A DNA stretch of 64,000 nucleotides. Source: an uncultured Pseudomonadota bacterium (GTDB taxonomy: Bacteria; Pseudomonadota; Gammaproteobacteria; Burkholderiales; SG8-39). Both the position numbers and the translations under genes were made by a program. Location: contig CAILKO010000035.1 in assembly GCA_903834835.1 (NCBI GenBank), forward strand, positions 1 through 64,000, given 5' to 3'. Shown here one piece after another: positions 19,305-27,232 of the stretch (its first letter is position 1; each line of letters opens with the position of its first letter). The notes beneath the pieces were generated by a model, which saw only the letters and a list, made by a program, of their open reading frames with translations, was not told where the DNA came from and searched no databases.

Positions 19305-19913
19305 GTGAGCCTAACTACAGAAGAAATCAAGAAGCTGCTAATGCCTGGGCTTGCATTTCTCATTCTTACAAGCGCGGGCATGGCACTCATCTGGTACGTG
19401 AACCTATCGCTATCGATGGAGCGGCAGCGTCTCGCGGCAGCGCAGACGGAGCGAACGCAGATGCGAGACCGACTCTCTCGTATCTCAGAGGAGGAGCGGG
19501 AAGTAAACCAGAAGATAAGGGTATACCGACAGTTAAAAGCCCTGAATGTAATCGGTCCGGAAAGGCGCCTCGACTGGACTGATTCTATTTCGCGCATCAA
19601 AGTATCCCGCGAGCTCCTTGACGTCCGGTACCGCGTCGACCGGCAGAACATGATCAGTTCTGTTCCCGGTAAGCCCGGAAGCGTCGACTTCTACGCAAGT
19701 ACCATGAAAGTGGACATCGCCCTTTTGCATGAACTAGACCTTCTCAGGTTCCTCGGCGACTTGCGGGAGAGCGGCAATGCGTATTATTCGGTCAGGCGTT
19801 GCGGCCTGAACAGGACTGCGCAACCTGCCGCCAGTACTTCCATCGCTCCGCGGCTGCTCGCTGATTGCGAGATTGATCTAATTACTATTCAGGATCGCGG
19901 AGCAAAATCATGA
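19305..19913 (+). CDS. mshJ: MshJ-like pilus assembly protein (PilO/GspM-type)
   Basis: A 202-residue bitopic inner-membrane protein. It has a short cytoplasmic N-terminus (MSLTTEEIKKLLMPG), one membrane segment (about 15-33) and a coiled-coil (about 36-72, ERQRLAAAQTERTQMRDRL). A small periplasmic domain completes it. This is the PilO/GspM architecture. Start is a GTG at 19305, 10 bp after the mshI stop, with GAGGCGA as a possible ribosome binding site. The end overlaps mshK by 4 bp. Sequence is poorly conserved in this family, so the call leans on topology and order. Confidence 0.72.
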   Translation: MSLTTEEIKKLLMPGLAFLILTSAGMALIWYVNLSLSMERQRLAAAQTERTQMRDRLSRISEEEREVNQKIRVYRQLKALNVIGPERRLDWTDSISRIKVSRELLDVRYRVDRQNMISSVPGKPGSVDFYASTMKVDIALLHELDLLRFLGDLRESGNAYYSVRRCGLNRTAQPAASTSIAPRLLADCEIDLITIQDRGAKS

Positions 19914-20338
19914 CTGCAGCCCGGTTTTTCTTTGCGCTGTCACTTGCTGCATGCACAGCCCAATCGTACGGACAGGACCTTGGCCGACTGTTCCTTTCTC
20001 CGGACCAGCGCACAGCGCTCGACGCCCGGCGCAAGGCGAAAATTCCAGACAAAGCGACTACAGACGTTGAGACGTCCTATTCCCGTCTGGACGGGTACGT
20101 TCAACGTTCTTCCGGCCCCTCTACGGTCTTCGTGAATGGCGAGCCCGTATCCACCAACGCTCGGTCTGAAGGCATCCAGGCACAACCGAACAGGCGCGAT
20201 CCCAGAAAAATCGCGATATCTGTTGGTGAAACCGACAAGCCCGTAGAGCTCCGGGTCGGCCAAACGCTGAAACGAATAACGGGATCCATAGCAGACGTTG
20301 TAACCGGAGAGATCCGGACAACACCCCGCAAGCCGTGA
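19910..20338 (+). CDS. mshK: MshK-like periplasmic pilus protein (PilP/GspC-type)
   Basis: A 142-residue exported protein with a signal peptide (about residues 1-22, ending SYGQ). The mature part contains SGPSTVFVNGEPVSTNARSE and later VELRVGQTLKR, resembling the short beta-rich core of MshK/PilP proteins that bridge the inner-membrane complex to the secretin. It overlaps mshJ by 4 bp and is followed 22 bp later by the first minor prepilin. The family is weakly conserved; identification is by size, export signal and order. Confidence 0.68.
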   Translation: MTAARFFFALSLAACTAQSYGQDLGRLFLSPDQRTALDARRKAKIPDKATTDVETSYSRLDGYVQRSSGPSTVFVNGEPVSTNARSEGIQAQPNRRDPRKIAISVGETDKPVELRVGQTLKRITGSIADVVTGEIRTTPRKP

Positions 20339-20360
20339 GTGGCTGCGGAGGCGCCTCCCA

Positions 20361-22073
20361 ATGAAGTTTCGGCGCCAGCGCGGATTCGCGCTCATCCTTT
20401 TAGCGTCGCTCATCGTTGCAGGCTCTGCGTGGTTCTTTGTTAACACTCTTGCTGCCTCGGCCAATCGCGTTGCCATGGACCGTGCGAGAAATGGTGCTGT
20501 GCTGCACGAAGCGAAGCAGGCGCTGCTTGCTTACGTTATCCAGCAGGCAGCGCTCTCCTCGGAGCAGAATCCAGGGCGTTTCCCCTGCCCCGAAGCAGCG
20601 GGCTACTTTGGCGATATGGCTCAGGAAGGAGTAGCGGCTGGAACGTGTTCGCTACCGAAGATTGGGAGGTTGCCCTGGAAGACCTTAGGGACAGACAAAC
20701 TACTTGATGCCGATGGGGAAGCACTCTGGTACGTCGTCTCTCCGGGCTGGGCAAACGACGGCAGTACGCTGACAATAAATTCTGATTCGGTGGGACAACT
20801 CGCTTTCGACGGGCAGCTGAACTCCACCGTCGCACTAATTGTCGCACCGGGCGCACCGCTGAACGTTCTGACCTCGGCCACCTGCAACGCACGCACGCAG
20901 TCCCGCCGGACAACCAACGATTCTGGAACCATCGTCGCCCCGGACTACCGTGACTTCCTCGAATGCGACAATGCGAGCTACCCGGCTGATACCTCGTTTG
21001 CCACTTCTGGCCCGAGCGGGTCCTTTAACGATCAGATTGTCACGATAACTATTCCTGAAGTGATGCCGCTCCTGGAAGGGGTGGTGGCGTCCCGAATCGC
21101 AAGGGACGTTGTCCCGCAGTTTTCTTCCGTGTATTCGTCAGCATCCTGGGGCGCGTCGAGCACTGCGCCCATCTATCCCTTTGCCGCGGCCTTTCAAGAT
21201 CCGACATCGTCGGACTTCAGGGGCGTGGCTGGAACCAGCCAGGGCCTATTACCATTACACGCCACAACGTGTACGACCATGACTGCTGGCCGATGCGATA
21301 GTAACCCGCTGACACCGTTCATCACCTGGGACTTGTCATCCATCACGGCCACCAAAACAGGGGGCACTGCAACGTCCATATCCGCAAGCTGCCCGTCAGC
21401 GACGACCACATCAGTTTTATGTACTATCACTTTCTCGAGATCCAGCTGCTTCATATGCTCGATAACTGTTAGCGGGGTCGCGCTTCAAGCAAAAGCCTTC
21501 AACATTGGAATGGCTTTGAAAACGCTCTCCACGACGGGTCTAAGCGGGCTTTCCGGGACGACCACCCTCACCAGTCCGATTCAGACCGATGGCTCTGCAC
21601 TCGCCAAGTACTCGAGCTCTGCCACGTATTCCGGTGGATCAGGCGGACTGTGCGGCACATTCTTCGGGCTTAGCTGCAGTGGGACGATAGCAAACGTCAC
21701 GATGCCCATCACCATCTACCAGGATCACCCATTTTTGAATCCGTCGTCGAGCGACGCGTGGTACTGGTTCTTCGCGAACAAGTGGCATCATCACACTTTT
21801 TATGCCGTTGCCCAGAGCCACCTTCCGAGTGGTACGACACATAATTGCAGCACGGCCGGAGATTGCATCCTCGTGACAGGCGCTACGCCATCCACGGGAA
21901 TCCGGGCCAGCACCACATTGACTGGACGAAATCTGACGTCTGCTCCCAGGGCATACACGGGCCTCGCCGGATTTCTGGACACGACCGAAAATCGTAACGG
22001 AGACCGCACCTTCGAGCAGCTAAAGGTTTCTAGAACTTTCAACGATCGGTTCGTTCCGGTAAGCAACTACTGA
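20361..22073 (+). CDS. Large minor prepilin lacking Glu5 (PilX/GspK-like tip candidate)
   Basis: A 570-residue prepilin-like protein. The leader MKFRRQRG precedes a cleavage site G|F and a hydrophobic helix (FALILLASLIVAGSAWFF). Position 5 after cleavage is Leu, not the Glu found in ordinary pilins; loss of Glu5 is typical of GspK-like tip subunits. The ectodomain is very large, rich in Ser/Thr, and has many cysteines, including SCFICS near residue 360. A region NKWHHHTFYAVAQ lies near the C-terminus. It overlaps the next prepilin by one base (TGATG). It resembles large MSHA-cluster pilins but its exact family was not recognised. A role at the pilus tip is inferred. Confidence 0.7.
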   Translation: MKFRRQRGFALILLASLIVAGSAWFFVNTLAASANRVAMDRARNGAVLHEAKQALLAYVIQQAALSSEQNPGRFPCPEAAGYFGDMAQEGVAAGTCSLPKIGRLPWKTLGTDKLLDADGEALWYVVSPGWANDGSTLTINSDSVGQLAFDGQLNSTVALIVAPGAPLNVLTSATCNARTQSRRTTNDSGTIVAPDYRDFLECDNASYPADTSFATSGPSGSFNDQIVTITIPEVMPLLEGVVASRIARDVVPQFSSVYSSASWGASSTAPIYPFAAAFQDPTSSDFRGVAGTSQGLLPLHATTCTTMTAGRCDSNPLTPFITWDLSSITATKTGGTATSISASCPSATTTSVLCTITFSRSSCFICSITVSGVALQAKAFNIGMALKTLSTTGLSGLSGTTTLTSPIQTDGSALAKYSSSATYSGGSGGLCGTFFGLSCSGTIANVTMPITIYQDHPFLNPSSSDAWYWFFANKWHHHTFYAVAQSHLPSGTTHNCSTAGDCILVTGATPSTGIRASTTLTGRNLTSAPRAYTGLAGFLDTTENRNGDRTFEQLKVSRTFNDRFVPVSNY

Positions 22074-22939
22074 TGTCCGCGTCAAACGATCACATCAGAC
22101 CGCCGTATGCAACGCGCACTTGGGTCGTGGCCGGCCGGACACGCGGTGGTCCCGTGAAACAAGCGGGGTTCACCCTCACTGAGATAGCAGTAGTTCTGCT
22201 GATAGTCGGCCTGCTCCTCGGCGGCATGCTCTACACGTACTCTGCTCAGGTTGACCAGTCCAACAGGTTGGAAACCCAGCGGCGCCTTGAGTCGGCCAAA
22301 GACCTCCTGATTGCGTACGCGATCGTGAACGGCAGACTGCCTTGCCCCGCAAGCACCAGCGGCAGCACGCCCTCGCACTCTGGCGACACCTCCACCGCAT
22401 GCACCGAACCTTTCACGGGATTTTTGCCGGGCAGCACAATCGGATTCCAGCCAGTCGACGCGTCCGGCTTTGCGCTTGATTCTTGGAATAACCGATTGCG
22501 CTATGCGATTTCACAAACCATCGTTTCTGGAACAGTCCCGCATTTCACGAATAGCACGAACCTGAAGAGTAACGGCGTCTCCACCCAGCCGAACGATCTG
22601 GTGATTTGCGTATCTTCGACGGGCACGACACCGCTTAGCGTACCCTCACCAAGCTGCGGCACGTCAATCTCCGTCACCAACCAGAAGACACTTGCGGCGA
22701 TCGTTCTGTCACCCGGGAAGAACGGTGCCTCATTGACCACGGGACGGGCTGACGAGAACATCAATAACAAACAAATCGGTCCCCCAGCCAACGCAAACCA
22801 TGCGTTATTCGTGTACCGGCCGTACGCCGGCATAAAGTCGGATATAGAGTCGAGACTTGAGGAGTTCGACGATCAGATGGTGTGGATCCCGGCGGGGCAG
22901 CTCTACGCGCGATTGATCTCCGCTGGAATCCTGCCCTAG
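22073..22939 (+). CDS. Minor type IV prepilin
   Basis: A 288-residue prepilin with the class signature KQAG|FTLTEIAVVLLIVGLLL, including Glu5 after cleavage. The ectodomain contains a LPCPAST motif and several paired cysteines (CISS-type region near 185 and CGT near 200). The ATG at 22073 overlaps the previous stop (TGATG) and predicts a leader of about 32 residues. A GTG at 22154 would give a four-residue leader (VKQAG), which is more usual, so the start is uncertain. Its stop overlaps the stop of the oppositely oriented kinase gene by 4 bp. Confidence 0.82.
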   Translation: MSASNDHIRPPYATRTWVVAGRTRGGPVKQAGFTLTEIAVVLLIVGLLLGGMLYTYSAQVDQSNRLETQRRLESAKDLLIAYAIVNGRLPCPASTSGSTPSHSGDTSTACTEPFTGFLPGSTIGFQPVDASGFALDSWNNRLRYAISQTIVSGTVPHFTNSTNLKSNGVSTQPNDLVICVSSTGTTPLSVPSPSCGTSISVTNQKTLAAIVLSPGKNGASLTTGRADENINNKQIGPPANANHALFVYRPYAGIKSDIESRLEEFDDQMVWIPAGQLYARLISAGILP

Positions 22940-24690
22940 CCCGCGACACTCCTGTCACGCGCGCGGAGGAGAAAGCGCACGTCGCCTGCGACATTCGACA
23001 CCAGTTCAAGCCGGTAACCCTGCATTTCCGCGTGACGCGCCGCCTGGTACAAGCCGATACCGAGCCCGCGATCCGACTTCACCGGTTCCCTGAGCAGGCC
23101 CTGCGCAATGTGGGCTGGAATCTCACCCCCATCGTCCTGAACGCACAATGCAATCTCCGCTTCGCATGAAAGCGTGCAGACGACCTGAATCGCTGGCGAC
23201 GCCGCTCTCTTAGCGAGTGCGTTGCGAAGCAAATTGTCAGCGACACTGTCGAAGAGACTTCCCGGAACCACCAGGCCCGGATTCACGCCATCACTTGAGA
23301 ATTCGACCTTCTCGGCCTGATACTGACTTTGCAGACTCTTCCACCATTCCATCGCGGAAACCGTAGAGTCGCGGCGGATTTTCGGGCGCTCCAGCTTTCT
23401 CAGGGTCTCCCCGAGACGTGAGGCAATTACCGGGAGCTGCCGACGCAGCAGCGCCTGGATTTCTGGAGATTTTTCGCTGCCTTCCTTCATCGAGACCGAA
23501 CAGAGCACATTCAGCGACTGGAGCAGATTCTTGACGTCGTGTGTCACTCTCGCCCCGGTTTCATGCACTGCTTCAAGGTAGCCCCGATGAAGAAGTTTTT
23601 GCTCGCGCATTTTTGCGAGATAGAACTCCCCTAGGACCTGGCTGAGAAGCCGTAGGTGCCACTCGAGCGCGCTACTTAGCCGGTACCTTGAATAAACGAC
23701 AAGCCGCAAGTCATGATGGATGTACTCGACAAAATGAGAGCCGCGCTCACCGCTTTCGCCCTTTTCAGAACCTGCCGTCCATGTTGCGCCGGACACCCAC
23801 GTAAATCGGCGCAAGCCTTCGACGCCTTCGGCAATAAACCGCCCCGCGTTTGCCTCCGTCTGAAACAAACCAGCCAGAAAGTGCAGCCATTTCTCCATTG
23901 GCACACCTATTGACATCAGGTACCTGGAGAAAAACACGCTAAAGCTCGCGACTCCGGCTTTCGGACGCAATACCAGCCCGATCAAGAGCACGGCACCCCC
24001 TATCCCAAACATCGTATAACTCAGCGCCGAAAGGTACGACGTCTGGCGAAGCGTCATGAACGTGAAGCTGCCGAGTATGACGATGCCGAGTGCCAGCATT
24101 AGAAACACGCTGTAAAAGAAATCCATCAATTGCGGGTCCTCGCCACGCTCGGCTGCTCCCGGAAACAGCGCAACAGGCAGAAATAGAATCGGCAGGCCGA
24201 ACTCCGCAAAACGTCGGATTTCCGGGGCAATTTCTCTTCTAGGCGAGATTTCCGGCAATATCATTACTGCAAGCAGTGCCAGCAGGTAAATCAGCACCGA
24301 AAGATAGCCTCCGCGCTGCCATCGCTCGTCCTGCTGGTACACCTTTCCGCCAACCATTCCTGCAAGGACGACCACCCAGAATGCGAGCAACCACCACCCT
24401 AGCCATAGCATGACCGCGACCGACGCGAGCCCGATTAGGACTGCCTGAGTAACATTGATCCTCTGGTCCACCTGCAGAAAAGGCTGCCACATCAACAACA
24501 TTCCGAGATGAGCAATGAGAAAACCCCGCGCCCACGAATCGGATACGCCTCGCACCGCAGCAAGGTGAAGGAGGGCCAGCAGTCCGATAAGGAAGAACCT
24601 GGAATGGGTAGTGCGCAGCCGCCAAACAGCTTCACCGAGCCTGACGAGACGACTCGCCTGCTGATCCGATGTCACGATCCCGACTTGCAT
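22936..24690 (-). CDS. Multi-pass membrane sensor histidine kinase (PilS-like role)
   Basis: A 584-residue kinase on the opposite strand to the pilus genes. The N-terminal half has about eight hydrophobic segments and no obvious periplasmic domain, so it probably senses something in or at the membrane. The H-box is VTHDVKNLLQSL near residue 384. The ATPase domain shows the N-box DNLLRNALAKRA, then VQDDGGEIP and the G-box DRGLGIGLYQAARHAE. It is the only kinase gene here and the likely partner of the response regulator at 8181-9692. It is transcribed divergently from the ABC permease, sharing an 87-bp gap. Confidence 0.85.
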   Translation of the reverse strand: MQVGIVTSDQQASRLVRLGEAVWRLRTTHSRFFLIGLLALLHLAAVRGVSDSWARGFLIAHLGMLLMWQPFLQVDQRINVTQAVLIGLASVAVMLWLGWWLLAFWVVVLAGMVGGKVYQQDERWQRGGYLSVLIYLLALLAVMILPEISPRREIAPEIRRFAEFGLPILFLPVALFPGAAERGEDPQLMDFFYSVFLMLALGIVILGSFTFMTLRQTSYLSALSYTMFGIGGAVLLIGLVLRPKAGVASFSVFFSRYLMSIGVPMEKWLHFLAGLFQTEANAGRFIAEGVEGLRRFTWVSGATWTAGSEKGESGERGSHFVEYIHHDLRLVVYSRYRLSSALEWHLRLLSQVLGEFYLAKMREQKLLHRGYLEAVHETGARVTHDVKNLLQSLNVLCSVSMKEGSEKSPEIQALLRRQLPVIASRLGETLRKLERPKIRRDSTVSAMEWWKSLQSQYQAEKVEFSSDGVNPGLVVPGSLFDSVADNLLRNALAKRAASPAIQVVCTLSCEAEIALCVQDDGGEIPAHIAQGLLREPVKSDRGLGIGLYQAARHAEMQGYRLELVSNVAGDVRFLLRARDRSVAG

Positions 24691-24777
24691 GCGCTGCTGT
24701 CACCGTCTAGGCTGGTCGCCACGTTGAATCCCGCACTATTCGTTTTGAGGCAATCATACTTGTCATTCAAAGTCGCG

Positions 24778-25551
24778 ATGTCTTCGTTGCCCACAATTGG
24801 TGGATTGCCCCGTCAGAGCCTTCTGGAGGTTCGCCGCGGCGGAGTGATCTGGCTGGCGATTTGCGCTCTTTTCTTGGCCGCGCTGGTGTCCCAGTTCTCA
24901 TCAAGCATTTCGCTTTCCGAAGCGAGTCAACTCCGAACCGGCGTGTTCGCCTCCCTCCTGAGACTTGCCTCGATATTCATCGTATCAGGCCACGTTATCA
25001 CCAGTGCGGTGCGCGAGCACAATGACAAGGTCGTAGAACTCTATCTCGCGCAACCCATTTCACGAGCGACATACTATTTCGGCAGGTTTACTGGACACGC
25101 AATCTTCAGCGCGCTGCTCGCCCTGGCGTACTCGGCGCCCCTGTATCTGCTGGCCGCCCCGCAAGATGTGGCTGTATGGACCGCGTCGCTGGTTGTCGAG
25201 AATATCGCCGCGACATCCGCCGCTCTTTTTTTCGGCATGGCGTTCACGCAAGTTCTCCCGGCCTTCGCTTCGTCGGCGGGGCTTTATGTGCTGGGCAGGT
25301 CTATTTCAACGATCCAGTCATTTGCTCACGGACCGCTCAGCGAAGATACCCTCGCAAGCCAGATGACATCCCTGTGTGTGGATGCAGCAGCAGTAATCCT
25401 GCCGCGATTCGATTTGGTCACCCGCTCCGAGTGGCTTATCTACGGCGCGAATGATCTCTCCGGCATCGCCTGGGTCTGCGGTGGGCTGGCGCTCTACTCG
25501 GTTCTGCTTAACATCGCCGGGACGTTTGACCTGTACCGTCGCAATTTGTAG
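24778..25551 (+). CDS. ABC-2-like transporter permease of the pilus locus
   Basis: A 257-residue membrane protein with about six hydrophobic segments. It starts MSSLPTIGGLPRQSLLEVRR, an ABC-2-like cytoplasmic leader before the first membrane helix, and has VREHNDKVVELYLAQPISRATYY, the coupling region seen in ABC-2 permeases that rework membranes. The frame is open upstream to 24508, but that part runs into the kinase gene, so ATG 24778 is preferred. It probably pairs with the orphan ATPase at 7388-8200. A function like the ABC transporters next to Myxococcus pil genes is inferred. Confidence 0.75.
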   Translation: MSSLPTIGGLPRQSLLEVRRGGVIWLAICALFLAALVSQFSSSISLSEASQLRTGVFASLLRLASIFIVSGHVITSAVREHNDKVVELYLAQPISRATYYFGRFTGHAIFSALLALAYSAPLYLLAAPQDVAVWTASLVVENIAATSAALFFGMAFTQVLPAFASSAGLYVLGRSISTIQSFAHGPLSEDTLASQMTSLCVDAAAVILPRFDLVTRSEWLIYGANDLSGIAWVCGGLALYSVLLNIAGTFDLYRRNL

Positions 25552-25562
25552 GGACACGCACA

Positions 25563-26300
25563 ATGCGCGCCAGTTCACGAGACGAACGCCCGGTCCGCAT
25601 GGTCCCGACTGTCATTCTCGTCACGCTCCTGTGTGCATGCGCAGCTCAGATCGGTGTCGGCGCCCTGTACCCGCGGCCATCACGTGGCGCCGAGAGTCTA
25701 GGAAGGCCAGCGGACACGACATTGATTCGCCTCGCCTCGCTTGACGAACGCGCTGTCGCAGCGCGCGTCATGATGATCCATCTACAGAGTTTCGACCTGA
25801 GTTCCGCCAACAACGCACCCTATCGTGCCCTGGACTATGGGCTGCTCGCCCTTTGGCTACAGAGGGCCTTGGACCTGGACCCGAAAAGTCAGTACCCGCT
25901 TTTCATGGCGACCCATATTTACATGGCAATTTCGGATTTATCCAAAGTTCGGATGATGCTTGAGTTCGTGCATGCCAAGTTCCTAGAAGACCGTCTTGGC
26001 CGATGGCAATGGCTTGCGCATGGCGCCCTTATTGCCAAACACAAATTAAGAGATCTACCCCTCGCACGAACCTACGCGGCCGAATTGACCAGACTCTCCA
26101 AGTCAGTCCCTGGCCTGCCCGTTTGGGTACAGGAGATGGAGAGTTTCGTCCTCGAAGATATGGGTGAATTGGAAGCCGCACGGATCATGCTGGGCGGATT
26201 GCTCGAGGGAGGGCACATCACCGACGAGGACGAAATCAGATTTCTGCGCCTTCGCATACGCCAACTGGAATCTTCACTTTCATCCGAACGCCCCCTGTAG
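25563..26300 (+). CDS. Membrane-anchored TPR-like protein of the pilus locus
   Basis: A 245-residue protein, family not recognised. It has an N-terminal hydrophobic segment (about 13-35, VPTVILVTLLCACAAQIGVG) that could be a membrane anchor or a poor lipobox (LCAC). The rest is helical with TPR-like units (LLALWLQRALDLDPKSQYPL, and MGELEAARIMLGGLLEGG). It starts 11 bp after the permease stop, so the two are probably co-transcribed and may act together. Its gene lies directly upstream of the sigma-54 pilin promoter. Confidence 0.65.
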   Translation: MRASSRDERPVRMVPTVILVTLLCACAAQIGVGALYPRPSRGAESLGRPADTTLIRLASLDERAVAARVMMIHLQSFDLSSANNAPYRALDYGLLALWLQRALDLDPKSQYPLFMATHIYMAISDLSKVRMMLEFVHAKFLEDRLGRWQWLAHGALIAKHKLRDLPLARTYAAELTRLSKSVPGLPVWVQEMESFVLEDMGELEAARIMLGGLLEGGHITDEDEIRFLRLRIRQLESSLSSERPL

Positions 26301-26325
26301 CGCGACCCCGCATAGTCAGACGCCC

Positions 26326-26350
26326 GACACTTTTGTCGTATTCTCGACAG
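26326..26350. promoter_or_regulatory. Candidate PilR-type upstream activator sites
   Basis: Three TGTC motifs on either strand lie in 25 bp: GACAC (26326-26330, GTGTC on the minus strand), TTGTC (26333-26337) and GACAG (26346-26350, CTGTC on the minus strand). The first two form the inverted repeat CGACA-N4-TGTCG (26325-26338). They sit about 78-102 bp upstream of the predicted pilin start site, the usual distance for a sigma-54 enhancer. From memory, Pseudomonas PilR sites contain C/G-TGTC. Confidence 0.5.
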
Positions 26351-26401
26351 CAGAATCTCCGTTTTGATGCCTTTTGTATTCAATTTGTCCCGAAATCATC
26401 C

Positions 26402-26417
26402 TGGCACGCAGTATGCT
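26402..26417 (+). promoter_or_regulatory. Sigma-54 (-24/-12) promoter of the pilin gene
   Basis: TGGCACGCAGTATGCT matches the sigma-54 consensus TGGCACG-N4-TTGCW at all but one position, with the invariant GG and GC ten bases apart. The predicted transcript start is near 26428, giving a leader of about 29 bases before the ATG at 26457. The cluster encodes a sigma-54 activator with an intact GAFTGA loop, and rpoN lies at 33058-34527. Confidence 0.85.
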
Positions 26418-26456
26418 TTGGAAGGGCTCCCGTTCGAAAATGAAAGAGAACACTCC

Positions 26457-27161
26457 ATGAACATCCGTAACCTGGGTCGGCGAAGCCAAAAAGGCTTCAC
26501 GCTCGTTGAAATCGCCATTGTGCTGGTCATCATTGGCCTTCTCCTCGGTGGCATCCTCAAGGGCCAAGAAATGATCACTCAGGCCAAGATCAAGAACGCC
26601 ATCGCCGATTTCTCCGGCATCTCAGCCGCCTATCACGGCTATGTCGACCGGTACAAGAAGATCCCGGGTGATGATCCCTGCGCAGGAACGGGAACCGGCC
26701 TTACTTTAGGCAACTGCGGCACGACTACGGCGCGCTGGAGCGGCGCTGCCGGAGGCAACGGGAATGGACTAGTAGGGGGCAAGTACAACAGCGCCACGGC
26801 AGCGGATGAATCGCGCCTGTGGTGGGATCACCTGCGCCGCTCGGGCTTTGTCTCCGGCACGGGCGACCAGCAGCCGTTCAACGCGCTTACCGGCATGATA
26901 GGCGTACAGACAGGCGACGCGCAGACGACTACGGGCCCGGCGCTTGGCGGTTTCACCGGACTGATCATTTGCTCGGCCAACCTTCCGGACAAGATCGCAA
27001 TCGCGGTTGACACCCAGATGGACGATGGGGTTCCCAACAACGGAAGCGTCCGGGGTCTCCTGCAGACGGCTCCCAATCCGGACGTGATCAATACGACTTT
27101 TGCGTCGACTGCGTACCAGGAAACCGGCACAAACGTGTACACGATCTGCCGGGCGCTGTAA
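26457..27161 (+). CDS. Major type IV pilin (MSHA-like)
   Basis: A 234-residue prepilin from ATG 26457. The leader MNIRNLGRRSQKG ends in Gly before FTLVEIAIVLVIIGLLLGGI, with Glu5 intact. The ectodomain has a Gly-rich loop (RWSGAAGGNGNGLVGGK), WWDHLRRSGF, and a C-terminal cysteine in YTICRAL, which can close a disulfide loop with the cysteine of LIICSAN. Own sigma-54 promoter and a strong terminator make it a separate, probably abundant transcript, so it is taken as the main subunit. The frame is open 31 codons further upstream, but that would cover the predicted promoter. Confidence 0.9.
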   Translation: MNIRNLGRRSQKGFTLVEIAIVLVIIGLLLGGILKGQEMITQAKIKNAIADFSGISAAYHGYVDRYKKIPGDDPCAGTGTGLTLGNCGTTTARWSGAAGGNGNGLVGGKYNSATAADESRLWWDHLRRSGFVSGTGDQQPFNALTGMIGVQTGDAQTTTGPALGGFTGLIICSANLPDKIAIAVDTQMDDGVPNNGSVRGLLQTAPNPDVINTTFASTAYQETGTNVYTICRAL

Positions 27162-27185
27162 TCCCTGTCCCGATTTAGAAGCGTG

Positions 27186-27215
27186 AGGGGCCGGCTCTGC
27201 CGGCCTCTTTTTTTT
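27186..27215 (+). terminator. Intrinsic terminator after the pilin gene
   Basis: The stem GGCCGGC (27189-27195), loop TCT and GCCGGCC (27199-27205) are followed by TCTTTTTTTT. Further pairing extends the stem by up to three bases on each side. It is the clearest intrinsic terminator in the window and isolates the pilin transcript from the membrane protein gene 50 bp downstream of the stop. Confidence 0.9.
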
Positions 27216-27232
27216 CGCGCGATCAACTCTCG

